A stretch of DNA of 64,000 bases. Origin: Dillenia suffruticosa. Its lineage: Eukaryota > Streptophyta > Magnoliopsida > Dilleniales > Dilleniaceae. Where the stretch lies: the NCBI GenBank assembly GCA_033439265.1, contig JAVTVX010000012.1, positions 7,305,001 through 7,369,000 of the forward strand, read 5' to 3'. The position numbers and the translations under genes are program-made. The notes under the pieces are model-generated. The model did not search any database. It was not told the origin of the DNA and saw nothing but the letters and a program-made list of their open reading frames with translations. This document shows positions 45,454 through 57,695 of the stretch, piece after piece (position 1 is the first letter of the stretch; each line of letters begins with the position of its first letter).

Positions 45454-46267
45454 GGATTATTTGCCTAAATATTAGATTTAGGGATTTAGGTAGTTAAATA
45501 TTAGACTTATGATTCAAAATTATAAAAATATTGATATTTTTATTCGAATTCTAAAAGTAGTGAAATCGGAAATTGACTTTTAAAATCGAAATTGATATTT
45601 TATTCAAAACTTAAAATGATGAAATCAATTTTTTAAAAATTGATTTTTGAAATTAATTCTTTAAAAATAAATTTCAAAATGATATTTTTTAACTTTTGAA
45701 AATAATAAAAATCGTAAAAAAATGGATTCAAGTCAAATTTTAAAAAACCAACTTCAAAGTAGATTTTTAAGAAATTGACTTCATCAGTACACAAGCACAC
45801 ACTGAAGTAATCTTAGCAGTGATGGTGATAGGGCTGAAAATAACTGGGTCAGTAGAGGCGCGCATCTTTTAAGTCATTTTTGCCCTTGTTGTTAGGTTAG
45901 GTTGTTAGGAACCTATTTCACTTTCCGCTTCATGCTATACAAATGAGAGTGTGGGAGGGAGAGGGGGGGTCTATGTCATGACTTTGACTTTGCCTACTTT
46001 GGAAGGAGAAAGAGAGTTGAAAAATTGAATTCGAATTCGATATCTAAGATTTCCTTCTTGAAGTCGATTTCTAAGATGTAAATTTTCCAAACATCGACTT
46101 CACACTTATTTTTAATTTTTATTATTTTTAAAGTTTAAAAATATCAATTTAAAAGCAATTTTTATAAAATTAACTTCAAAAGTTGATTTCACCGTTTCAG
46201 AACTCGAACAAAATATTAATATTTTTATAATTTTAATCTTTAAATATAATATTTAGAGAAATAACTC
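45454..46267. mobile_element. Mutator-like MITE with long inverted arms
   Basis: 814 bp with inverted arms of about 90 bp: the left arm (GGATTATTTGCCTAAATATT ... TAAAAATATTGATATTT) mirrors the right (AATATTAATATTTTTATAA ... AAATATAATATTTAGAGAAA). A 9-bp target duplication with one mismatch flanks it (ATGAAATAG and ATGAAATTG). A 9-bp duplication and long arms suit Mutator-like elements. Segment A lacks it at the matching site (about 9920-9935). No transposase frame. Confidence 0.7.
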
Positions 46268-46740
46268 ATGAAATTGAGTAAGTTTCTGTTTTTTTAAATA
46301 AAATTGGAAAGAGAAAAAAACTAAAATTCAAAATTTTTATCTAAAATTATATGCGTGGCTGAGCCTGACTTTTTTATGCAATTTAGAATCCAATACACAC
46401 TTCAAAAGGGTAATTTAATAGCATTCAACCAATATGGAAATATCTTTATTATAAGGTATAATAAGTATATAAAGATCGAGTAGAATAATTATATAGCAGC
46501 ATTATAAGAAAAATAATAAACTTTATTAACCGGTAAGAGTGATTACAATTTGATAATAAGGAGACTTTTAGTAGACCATAACAAGGGGAGCTAGACATGT
46601 GTTACATTGAAACTCAAATTTTATATAAGATTTTATAGCATAAGCAAGCTTTCCACATAATATTAAGATTTTATAGCATAAGCAAGCTTTCCACATAATA
46701 TTTATCGATCGCTTAATTACCATTGCACCAAGACATTGGT
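46268..46740. repeat. end of copy A' and a 42-bp tandem repeat
   Basis: 46268-46350 still matches segment A. At about 46622-46705 the unit AAGATTTTATAGCATAAGC plus AAGCTTTCCACATAATATT occurs twice head to tail. No gene. Confidence 0.65.
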
Positions 46741-47469
46741 ACAATGGACGAAAGGTGTTAAAACACGCCGAGGCGTGTCATTCACATGGGATACATCTCC
46801 CAGATGGGTATGTTCAATTCATCCTCTCGGTGCTCATCGATCAAACCCTGCTTGGTAGAAGGCTGATTGGCTTCAAAATCTCCTCGGTGCTCAGCATCCG
46901 ATCAACTAAGTGCAATATTCGAATTTACCTAAATCGCTAGAACAACGTTTCGTAATTAATAAGGAGACACTAAATCCTAATTGATGAGGAAAGAAATCCC
47001 TTGACAACCAGGACTTTACTAATAAGAAGAATTCTGAATCTTATGGAAATCTTTCCCAAAGGGTCGTACGATCTCGGAACACTCCCATATGTAAGCTAGG
47101 GTTTTAATGCACTGGAGGCACATGAGACTTATGGAACCAACCTTTATATACACATCATGAGGCCACCAGTCAGGTAAGTTCTCTTAACTCACAAAAAGCA
47201 TATGAAGACATTACAAAACTCTCTATTAGTCTATCCTTATTTTTGAAAACCACTCTCTGACTTAAGTATCAGAGTCTCTCTCATTGGAGTATCCTTCGGT
47301 AGTCTTTTGTAAGTCTCAGTGATCAAGATCGCCTAACGATTAGTCACCCCATTTGAGTCAGTAGAGTCATTATCCGTAAAGTAAGATCCACCTTCAATAG
47401 ATTGACGTTGTTCGTGGAAACAGGCTAATCTCCTAAGTATTTGTTGTCATCCCTTTCTTTTTACAATCA

Positions 47470-48226
47470 TGGCATTAACCAAGAGAAAGAGGACATTCAT
47501 CGGTTTTGATGATGACGATCTAATAAAAGTTAACACTAGCAGAAACGACCCCCTGATTATCACTATGGGAATAAGGTCCTACCTCGTCAAAAGGATTTTC
47601 ATTGACCAAGAAGGAAATTGAGATCTTCTCTTTTGGGATGCTTTTCAGTGAATGGGTTTCATCCCATCTCATATTCGACCCTCTGATGGACTCATGAAGG
47701 GAATCGCGATGAGTATATACATTCAGAAGGTACCATCTCGCTTGTTGTAACTTCGTGTATGCCTCCTCACCATATCATTACAAAACTACTTTTTACGTGG
47801 TGAAACTCCAGTCCCCCTTAACACCATCTTAGGTCATCCTAGTTTAGATGGTATTGAAACACTGCCAAGCGTAAGATATATGATGATCAAATTCAGGACA
47901 CCCTTAGGAGTCGCAACACTATGTGGTGATATTGACCCGTTGACCGCCCCTATAGCCAGATAGGAAAGTGAAATCTTCCCAATAGACACCTTAGAACTCA
48001 GAGATGACGCTGAGCAACAACCTAAACCTCAACTTAGAGAAGAAGTGATCGAAGTGCCAATTACGGATGTACTCAGATAAATGGTCCAAGTAGAAGTCCA
48101 CTTACTGACATCCCTGTAGAACACAATTGTGGATTGCTTTCAGCGACACTCTAAAGTTTTTGCGTGGTCCCGGAAGACATGTCAGGAATTTACCCTTCAT
48201 TTATAGTTCATAAACTAACTGTAGAT
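47470..48226 (+). pseudogene. Tat-like protease and linker, broken
   Basis: Readable with stops: KRTFIGFDDDDL, NDPLIITMGI, VKRIFIDQEGN and LLFWDAFQ. This is the gypsy aspartic-protease segment in which the usual IDTGSSAD active site reads IDQEGN, so the catalytic residue is lost. NTILGHPSLDGIETLPS and TPLGVATLCGD follow, the usual linker before reverse transcriptase. It stops at VHKLTVD (about 48205-48226), where the hAT-like element enters. Confidence 0.65.
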
Positions 48227-49212
48227 TAAAACTATTATGACACTCTGATAGTATCACGGGTACACATGACATTATCTAGTCAAAACTTGAGCTCGAGCTC
48301 TGTCAACTCGAGCTCAGCTATTTTTGTATCGAGCTCAAGCTTGAAGACTTATCGAGCTACTTGATATATGTGAAATTATTTGTATGCCCCTGTTGTTTTT
48401 AACAAATTACAGATAATAATTTTTGGATTTAAAAATTTAAAGGACAGAAATGTAATTTTACTTTTCATTTCTCTTATCCCTTTCGTAATTTCTCATTCTG
48501 GGTCTCGAATTATTCTCCTTTCCTCTCATGGTGACCTAGCAGCTCTCGCATCTCGCATCTCGCATCTCGTCTCTCATTCTTGAAACTTCAAAATTTAAGC
48601 TTTGTGTGCGACGAAGATCTTGTTCTCCTCTCGTTGCTGCTGCAATTTTACTACTCAGAGGTCGATTCAAAGGTAAACTCTCTATATCTCTCTCTCTCTC
48701 TCTCTCTTTATCTAGGGGTTTTTGCAAGATTTGTGAACTTAAGGCTTTTGCGATTTTTTTCTTCTTCCTTATTCTTTTGATGATTTGTTCTTCTCTCACC
48801 TTGACCTAACTCTCAAGTCTTCAAGCATCTCTTTCTCTGTGCAACAGAGATCTGCGAAATGCAACTGTAAGTCATCCATCACTAGTTGATGTCATCGTCA
48901 CCATTGCAACTCCATTTCTTTTAGTTGAAGGTAAACTCTCTCTCTCTCTCTCTCTCTCTCTTGCACACACAAGTTGAATTTTGGTCCTGTGAGTTTTTCT
49001 TGTCCTTGCATCTGTATCTCATCAGGTATGATCTCGGTTTTAGGCTTGAGCTTGGGCTCAGGTATTATCTCGAGCTCGAGCTCGGGCTTGGACTTTGGCC
49101 CAATCTTGCCCCGCGACACTCAAGCTCGAGTTCCTCGATGACACTTCGAGTCAAGCTCAAACTCTAGAATGATAGACTCGACGAACTCGATTCAAGTGTC
49201 ATAACAGGGCTA
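48227..49212. mobile_element. hAT-like non-autonomous element with GAGCTCGAGCTC repeats
   Basis: 986 bp between an 8-bp duplication with one mismatch (CTGTAGAT at 48219-48226, TTGTAGAT at 49213-49220). The ends are inverted repeats: ACTATTATGACACT on the left and AGTGTCATAACAGG on the right. Both subterminal regions hold clustered AGCTCGAGCTCG motifs in opposite orientation. The interior has two similar 5'-UTR-like pieces with CT microsatellites and no transposase. It sits in the reverse-transcriptase region of the Tat-like element, whose frame resumes right after. Confidence 0.72.
48470..48965. repeat. duplicated UTR-like sequence with CT microsatellites
   Basis: GGTAAACTCTCT followed by (CT)n occurs at about 48672 and again at about 48930; both follow sequence that looks like a gene leader ending in a splice donor (AG|GTAAAC). 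Perhaps captured from a host gene; the source is not recognised. Confidence 0.45.
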
Positions 49213-49740
49213 TTGTAGATGCAAGTTGGAAGCCTGTTAAGCAAAAGAAGAGATTGTTTGCATTAAAACATCAATACGAAATCCAAGAGGAAGTCCGAAA
49301 ACTCCTAGCAGCAGGATTCATTCGAGAGGTTGAATACCTTGAATGGCTAGCCAACGTGGTCATGGTAAAGAAAACTAATGGCAAGTGGAGGATGTGCGTA
49401 AATTTCATCGATCTCAAAAAAGTATACCCAAAAGACAGTTATTCACTCCCCAACATCGACAAAACTGGTAGACAGTTTATTGGTTGCCAATGTCTGAGCT
49501 TCATGGATGCATACTCTGGCAACAATCAGATATGTATGACCCCTAAGGATGAGAAAAAACTAGTTTTATCATGGATTTTGATACCTACTACCACAAGGTC
49601 ATGTCGTTCAGGCCTCAAGAACGCCGGAGTAACTTTCTAGGGATTGGTTATCAAGGTCTTTAGTGAACAATGTAGGAATGTGGAGGCCTATGTTGACAAT
49701 ATGCTCGTCAAAAGTGCCAATGTTGAAGATCACTTGGCAT
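49213..49740 (+). pseudogene. Tat-like reverse transcriptase, broken
   Basis: 49230-49640 carries WKPVKQKKRLFA, EEVRKLLAAGFIREVEY, WLANVVMVKKTNGKWRMCVN, YSLPNID and SFMDAYSGNNQI. After a stop at 49638-49640, EAYVDNMLVKS (about 49690) is the catalytic box, reading YVDN where the active enzyme has YVDD. Likeness ends at EDHLA (about 49737). Confidence 0.8.
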
Positions 49741-51195
49741 TGACTCACACCTCACTGGTGGTGCAACCGAATAGTATGTGGGGTACAGAAGACCGTGTTC
49801 ACCATCTCTTGCCAATAACTCTTAATCACGATATCCCATCGGGTCATTTCATGAAAAGAATGACTATAGTTATTTACTATACATATACCAACATTTCACA
49901 AATATTCCAATTTTGTTCAATGTGCTATGATTTCGTCAAAAGATTACCAACAAATTTCACAACAGTCATGAATAAAATATTCAATAATATATGATACATA
50001 CTCATTCATAAATACAATTGATGCATATATATTTCAAATTCTTATTTCGGAACATCTCACTATCACAAATATGGTATAAAATCATATAAAAACATTTAAA
50101 ACTTTTTATAAAAGAATTTTAAAATTATTTTTTCAATTTAAAGGCACAACAGTCGGTCCACTTATATTTTGGGAGGATAATCATTCTCAAATTTCAAATC
50201 AAACAAAATTCAATTCCTCCTTTGATTCCGAATACCTTAACCTAAGATATTAGTCACAAATTAATCATTAAATCATATACCAATATTAGAACAAATTGGT
50301 TTTTCTCAATATATCATAATTTCTAATTTTCTAATAAATTTTTCAGCACAATATATCATAGAAAAATGATTGTGTCTTGATCTATATTCCTTGAATTATG
50401 AAAATTCTAATTTTTACTTAAAAATTAGACATAAAACTACAATTTCTATGCTCATGTTCCAAACTCATTCAAATCATATAAAAGTATATAAATCTATGAA
50501 TATTATAGTTCAAAATTCATGATTCATATTTGCGCAATCATAGAAAATTTGTCATAATTTTAACTACACATAAATTTTAGTAATTCAAATATCAAATTAA
50601 AGATAAGATATGGATCTACAATGTTCATGTTTAGAGTCTAGCGTAATTCAACTTAGAAGGTCTCTCAAAGTCAAAGGAAAACATGTAGCCAAAACAAGGC
50701 AAAATAAGGTATTTTTCTACACCATGTATTTTTTTTTTGAAAAATTATAAAAAATCCAATTCTTATCCAAATGTTTCGTATCGTATGTCATTTTCAAGAT
50801 ATAAAAGTTTAGTTTCATGAGAAAAAAATCTCACTTAATTTACCTATACACAAAGAAAATTATAATGAAAAAATCACAATATACTCAAATTATTCAATAT
50901 GTAAAAAATCAAAAGTTTTAACTTAATCTAACATTTCTCCATTCTTATAAGTTGAGATCATTAATTCATACTACGAAAACATAAATCTAGGTTGAAAGAA
51001 TAAAATTATCTTTAAACGAGTCACAAATTTGAGTAACCTTTGCCAAAATCCTAATTTTCACATTTCCCTTGTAAAGAGCAATCGTTTCTCTTATATTGTA
51101 AATGTTTTCTTTTACCGATTAAGATAAGAATTTTTTATCTTCCTTCAATACTTTTGTTTCAAGATATTCAAAATTTCAACAGTAACTTCACGGGG
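49741..51195. other. AT-rich intergenic DNA
   Basis: I see no gene. The base composition and phrases such as AATACCTTAACCTAAGATAT suggest old retroelement LTR sequence, but I cannot place it. Confidence 0.4.
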
Positions 51196-51198
51196 CGG

Positions 51199-51259
<61 letters not shown>

Positions 51260-51362
51260 GAGAAAGCTTGTGAGCTAATGGTCCAGAGAGTTTGATATGT
51301 GTTGCATGAGAAGCGCTTCTTTTTATAGTAGAGAATTTGGCTTTGCTGACATAGATGTTGAG

Positions 51363-51427
<65 letters not shown>

Positions 51428-51432
51428 CGCGA
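51199..51432. repeat. GA/GT and GA/GC microsatellites
   Basis: (GA)n at 51200-51230 passes into (GT)n at 51230-51258; a second, longer (GA)n at 51364-51422 passes into GCGCGCGC. The segment between them (51259-51363) resembles that after the second run (GGCTTTGCTGACATAG and GGCTGACATAG), so the microsatellite arose with a local duplication. Confidence 0.85.
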
Positions 51433-54190
51433 GTATTGCTTCTAGGCTGACATAGTCGCTGAGGTGAGATTAGAGAGAAACATTATGGCTGAGAACGAAG
51501 CGGAGGCTTGGTTTGACTCTGTAAGCTTAATTGATTTTGATAACTACTCCTTTATTCTTCTTCTTCTTCGTAACGAAAGGCGGGAGCACAAGAAAGCAAA
51601 GTCTTGGTGGCAAACCAAAAAAGCTGGGAACCGACAAAATATCTCAAGCTATATCTCTTCAAGGAAATATATTTTATAATTTTATAAATATTAATATTTG
51701 TAAAAATTTATAATGATCAATAATTTAATAATTGCTATTTCTTTTAAAATAAAATGATAAAATAATCTCTTATCATTAGATAATAATAAAATAACCTTAA
51801 ATTAAAAACTATCAATATTCATAAACAATTATAAAAAAATTTTTAATAATATTTTTTTGATTATATTTTTTAAATTTACGAATTGAATAAAAATTATCCA
51901 TGTCGACTTAAATGGATTTAAAATGTTACTAATAAAAAAATTTTAAATTCACTTATAATTTGATTCGTAACAAATTCAATTCAATCTCACCTAATTTGAA
52001 ATTTCCTGGAGTTTTATATACTGAACTCCATGGTTCAACCAAAATTTGTGCACCTGAAATTTGGGCTACACAAACTTTAAGACCAAACAAATTAATTGGA
52101 CCCAAATCCAGATTCTACCCAAATCGAAAAATTTTTAGTACATAGTGGATTAAAATATGATAATTTACCGGATCAAATCAATTGTAAGCTCCATTATTTA
52201 TTTAACAAAGTTAATAAATATCAATACTTAATTGATCTAACGATTAAACACTGTTATCTCTTAAATAAAATTTCACATCGACGTTTTGAGTTTTACCCCT
52301 TAAAAGTCTGATTTGATTCGAATTAAATTTAATCAGATTCAGTATAATTACCGGATATCGGTGATTTATATAATAAAGAATAATATAATAATATGAATTT
52401 TAATATTTCATTGTTTTAGTAAATTATTACAATAAATTAGATTTCTATAAAAAAATTCATTGTAATAAATATGGAATTATATAATATTGTAAACATAAAA
52501 ATATTAAAAAAAGTTAAATATTTTCAAATCATACATGATATATTTTAACAAAATGCAAATCGAGAGAGGCTTTATTTATTTAGTTTTTCTTTACAATAGA
52601 AGATTAAGCAAATCGAGAGGCTTTATCTATGCAAACGGAGTCATCAAAATATTTTTTAGGATTCCAAGTTTTGCCTCTAGATTAAAGGAGTGAGAAAAAA
52701 AATTAAAAAATAATATATGTCAAGTTATAAGATTTCTACATATATGACCATATATGTATCATCATTTATAGTTATATCAGTTATTACTTCATATATGTCA
52801 AATTATATTAATATATATGTGATAATATGTCAACATTACGTTAACATATTTGTCACAATATATCAACATATTTATACTTAGATATATTATAATAATTAAC
52901 TCAATATTAGGGTGTTTCTTTTATTATACATATCTTAACGTGTATAAATACCCACATTCTTTTCCATTTATTTATTTTTATTATATCAAAACTCACTTTA
53001 TAAAAAGATTGCAAAAATACATTTATATTTTCTTAAGTTCTCTGTCCAAATTTAGTGTTATTAATTAAATTGTCTGATAGTCATTTGATATATACTAAAT
53101 ACTTTTATTCTTTGGATCACATACATAAAAACTAAACCTCCAAAGCGCCTCACACGCACCACGAGAAATCTCAGCAATAACTATTTGTATCTCTACAACA
53201 ATTTCTCTATTCAGGTCATTTTTTCTGACTTTCTACCATTTATAAGATCATTCATTAGACGTTTGTCATGTACAAAACTCTTCTACTTCTAAAGATGAAT
53301 TATACCATTAGGTCCCTCTTGATATTTTAGTTTTACTTTCCTAGTAACTCCATTAGCAATCATTAAAGAATGATTTTTTTGCTAACCAAAAACTTTTAAC
53401 ATATATATTATTTAACAATTTTTATATAAATTATACAGAAACAAAAAATATTTATATTTATAATATATATATATATATATATATAATAATATTACTTTAA
53501 CGGATTGAAACTGGGAGCACCTGTGACGATAATCCATGGTTTTTTTTTTTGCAGTTAGAATTAGAGCCGAGGGCACCCCCCCCCCCAATTTTCATATTAC
53601 TAATAGTTAGATTAGACCTGCAATCTCAATTTGCGACCAAAATTGAATAAATGGAACTACAAATCAAATTAGACTCATGCTTCTACTATTACAAAAATTA
53701 TAAGAATTCACTTCTTTCAACCAAAAGAATTATAAGATCGCAATAATACAATTTCACATGAGACATGTGAAATTATCTATTTTGTATGGAGCTCATATTA
53801 AATGCTATAAGTATAAACACTCATACATGGCTATGATGACGTACATGAGTTTTTCAATACTAATATTTACTTATTTCTGAAATATTTTCGAAATATTTCA
53901 ATCACTAATACACAAAAATTCTTATATTTTATATATTTATTTATTTTTCTGTATTTAATAAATTATTTATTTAATTATCAATTTTTAAATTATTTGCTTT
54001 ATGATTTATAATTACATATTTTATAATTTTAGATTTTAATCATAAAATATGATTATTCTATTATTTTTATAAAATAATTAATATTTATAAAAAAATTATT
54101 ATATTTTTTATATTTACGTATTTATCCGTATTATTGCAAAGAGTCATTTTTATTTTATCATTTTGTATCCATTCGTACAACCTAGACGCA
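51433..54190. other. AT-rich intergenic DNA
   Basis: A 71-codon frame at 51464-51679 with Lys/Arg/Trp-rich text (HKKAKSWWQTKKAGNRQNI) is the only stretch with coding-like composition; it matches nothing I recognise. An (AT)n run lies at 53465-53485 and a C run at 53577-53587. 53797-53840 resembles intron sequence just before exon 9 of the downstream lyase gene. Confidence 0.45.
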
Positions 54191-54204
54191 TGATTTAACA
54201 TTTA

Positions 54205-54790
54205 GATGTTTGAGAGTGACCACTCTGCGGGCTTGGACATGCGAATGGAGTTTAAAGATGGAGAGCCCTGGAAGAAGGTTTTTGGACCTGTTTTTCTCTA
54301 TCTCAACTCTGATTCTTCTACAAGTGACTCTACTTCAGGTATCACCTTAGGCCATCCTCTCTCGCAAGATGCCTAACCACAGGTAAAAATAGTGTCTCCA
54401 CCTTATTTCTTTCTTTATTTCCTCTGTCACTAAAAAAATAAAAGTGACCATATTTTAAAATTGTGAATAAATTTTCATTTATCAGATGTTATTTGAAGTC
54501 CAAAGTTGGCCATATAATTTCTCACACTCATCTGACTACGTCTCCATGGATCATCATGGAACAATCTTGGGACAGTTGCTCATTACTTCATATGCCCCTT
54601 AAAATACAGATAATAGTGTGCAAATTACATTATTCAAATTTTCAAAATTATCAAAATCGTGATTCAACCTCAACTAGTTCTAAGAGTGATATCATAGGAG
54701 ACGCTAAGTATCTTGTATTTGGAAGGTAGTACAATTTAAGAAGTTAAATTGTGATTTTTCTTTTTATATTTTTAAATAAAAAAGATTTGT
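54205..54790 (+). pseudogene. rhamnogalacturonan lyase fragment (exons 9-10 only)
   Basis: 54205-54382 matches exon 9 of the gene downstream (MFES, DGEPWKKVFGPVFLYLNSDS), with the Lys before the exon end turned to TAA (GATGCCTAA). 54486-54595 matches exon 10 (SWPYNF-like, SDYVSMDHHGTILGQLLI). The intron between and about 190 bp of the following intron are also present, so this is a DNA-level duplication, not a retrocopy. It lies about 4.6 kb upstream of the matching exons in the intact gene. Confidence 0.85.
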
Positions 54791-54868
54791 CTTATACATT
54801 TAATAATAATAATAAATAATAAGCTAAGAAGAAGAAAAAGGAAAACCTCAAAAACCCATAAACATTTA

Positions 54869-55079
54869 GGGGTGCTTGGTTTTCACTACAGAATCGCAAT
54901 TGGATTTGGAATCAATAAATTTGGGAATGGATTTTAGAAATCCATGTATTTACTTGGTTTTAAGTAATTCTACAACTGGAGGTTTCATTCTTAAACTTTA
55001 TTTGCATTCTATTAATCCAAAAAAAATATATAGATTTCGATCGATTCTTGATTACGATTCATTTTAATCGAGCACCCCC
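54869..55079. mobile_element. Tourist-like (PIF/Harbinger) MITE
   Basis: 211 bp with ends GGGGTGCTTGG and CGAGCACCCCC, inverted to each other, flanked by TTA on both sides (54866-54868 and 55080-55082). The TTA target and G-rich tips are standard for Tourist-type MITEs. It lies about 390 bp before the TATA box of the lyase gene. Confidence 0.72.
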
Positions 55080-55473
55080 TTACAATTCAATCCATTTGCA
55101 TTTAATATCTTAAAAAAAATATAGAAAACATTTTAAAGAAATATAAAAATAGAAATCAAATATTAAAAATATAATCATGCATATATACTATATTATTATC
55201 TTGTGTCCCGAAACGAGCAATTTTGAGGAGATCCGTTGGTTTTGTGACTCCATTAATATCCTATTGTAATGTACACAATATGGGTGCACATCTGGTGGGT
55301 AATTGAATCTCTCTTTCAGATTTATTTTTTCTTTTTAAATCTCGTTTAAAAAAAAATCTAAAGGATTTTTATAGGATATCCCGTGTCCATTTCAATCTTA
55401 ATTCTTAGACCATTCAATGTCTAATTATATATGTATGCACGTTGAAAAGTAAGATATAAACATTTTCTGATTC

Positions 55474-55480
55474 TATAAAA
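55474..55480 (+). promoter_or_regulatory. TATA box of the rhamnogalacturonan lyase gene
   Basis: TATAAAA lies 177 bases before the chosen ATG; transcription would begin near 55505, giving a leader of about 150 bases. Confidence 0.55.
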
Positions 55481-55656
55481 CCCCTTCAAAGGTGTCTCAT
55501 AGCTTCACAAAAGAATTGTTCATTCACTTCTTAAAACCTTTCTGCTTGCAATTGCTATAGCTTTTATCCTCTTGAAAAGTGAGAAAAAAGTGCCAAATAC
55601 ATAATATTAAGATACTTTTTGATTTTTTTTTCCTGCTATTAAAATACAGACTAGCA

Positions 55657-57664
55657 ATGGAGAAGATGTTTTGGAGAAAATCTGGCTTGGCTATGATACT
55701 TTTGGGGATTGTTCTTCAATTGGTGTTTGTCACTGCAGAAGGCCATAGGAAGACCCACCAAAGGTAAGCTTCTTCTGTCATCTTTTGCTCTTTTGCATGG
55801 AAAGCTAATGAAATGAAAGAAGCAAAAATGAAAATTCTTGTTTAATATGTTGAAGGGATCATGTTTGTCATTGTTGTTCTGCGTGGTAGCATGTGAACAT
55901 GTCTATATGTTGATGGGATAATGTTGGTTCGTTGTTGTTCTCCATCGTACCAAGTAAACCTGGTTCTCCGTACCACCTCAATGGTAGCATGGCCTTTTTT
56001 GACGAGACATGTCTATTTTTGTTTTTGCTTGCTAACTAATGTTTGTATCCTAAATCTAGTAATTGATACTTTTTCATTATTTTGATTGGAATAAGCAGGA
56101 ATTCTTGCGAGGACTGTGATGGGGAAAAAACCCCTCCAGCGGTCAAATTGGAAGTAATGGACAGATATGTAAGACTGCATTTGGTTCTTTAATTTTTTTT
56201 ATTTTTTTTTAAATCACTCTCCTTTTCCCCTTCAATTTTATTACAATATATTGCCAATTTTGAGTTTGGTTTTGTCTTTCTCAATGTATATATGTACACG
56301 ATTTGAAAATCTTTCCAAATTTCAGATATTTTGCTTTATTATTATTATTATTATTAATTCTGTTAAAATTTATAATATAATATTTATTAGGTATTTAAAT
56401 ACTAATGGTGGGAAGAAATTGATGAACTATTGCAGGTGGTGATGAACAATGAAATTCTCAAGGTGACTTTAGCTAAGCCAGAGGGCTATGTCACGCATAT
56501 AGAGTACAATGGAATGAAAAATGTGCTCCAAAATAATCGAGAACATGACAGAGGGTACGTATGAGCATTTGCTTTTTTCAGTCGGAACAATCGATTATAT
56601 TAATATTTTAAGGGCAACAAGTGTTATTTTTCCAAAAATATGAAGTAAATTAAGAATGTCCTTGAGTAATTTTTGGGGGACATTTTTTTAGAATATTTTA
56701 AAAAATTCCTGAGTTGATGGAATATGAACATTCAAAAAGATAAGACGAAAAGGTTGACAATAGCTCAAGGGTCGTGTTTTAATATGAAAAATTATTAATA
56801 ATAATTTTAATTTTCTTTTAATGAGAAACATAAAGCATGTCCCACTCAAAGATCTATCTTAAGCATGTGGTGTATATGTCCTACCCTTGCCTAAGTGGTC
56901 TTGGAAAACCTCAAACTCAATTTATTTTTATTTATTTTATATATAATATTTTTAACTGAAATAAAAAATAAAGGAAAAATATTAGATTTATAAGTAGAAA
57001 TCAAATCTTTTGTTAAAAATTAAGTTGTAATTATATAATTGAGTCATTAGTATTTTATTTTATTTATAATATTTTTGACTAGAAAATCAGAAATTCTTTT
57101 GACCTTGCTTTTCTTTCTTTTTTCTCATATTTCTTGCCTGAAATTTTGGGCAGGTATTGGGATATTGTTTGCGGTCAGCCTGCTCTCCAAAATGGCGTAT
57201 TCAGGTAAATTTCTCTTTCTTATGCTCTTTTAATTAAAAGTAGATTTGTACATAATTTGACTCAATATTTTATGCAGATTAAAGGCAACTAATTTTTCAA
57301 TTATAATCCAAAATAAGAGTCAAGTGGAGCTTTCTTTCTCTACTACTTGGGATCCAAATTCTGAAGACTATTTCTCCAAATCTGTTCCCCTTAAGATTGA
57401 CATAAGGTGCTTAGAAATTTCTTGTACTTGGACATTGCCTCATCTTGATCTTAATTGTTGTAAATACGAGAGAGAGAGAGAGAGAGAGGGAATGCGTGTG
57501 TAATTTTATTCTTTTTCGCAGGTATGTTATGTTGTCCGGTGTCTCCGGATTCTATGCATATGCAATATTCGAAAGAGAAGAAAGATGGCCTGCATTGTTC
57601 GTTGATCAAATAAGGATAGCATTCAAGCTTGGGATGAAGAAGTGAGTGATGATTCACATGGTTC

Positions 57665-57695
<31 letters not shown>

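Larger units (their letters stand above)
46750..49740 (+). mobile_element. Tat-like Ty3/gypsy element, decayed and internally deleted
   Basis: A probable 5' LTR end (about 47080-47390, with CTCTCTGACTTAAG and CCTTCGGTAGTC) is followed by a degenerate primer site (GACGTTGTTCGTGGAAAC, about 47403). Then comes protease directly, without gag, then a hAT-like insertion, then reverse transcriptase. RNase H, integrase and the 3' LTR are not seen; sequence after about 49740 is unrelated. The left border is uncertain. Confidence 0.6.

Noticed and set aside
51464-51679. Small gene with Lys/Trp-rich product
   Set aside because: No recognised family, no clear promoter, and it starts inside a duplicated microsatellite flank; kept only as a remark in the intergenic entry.
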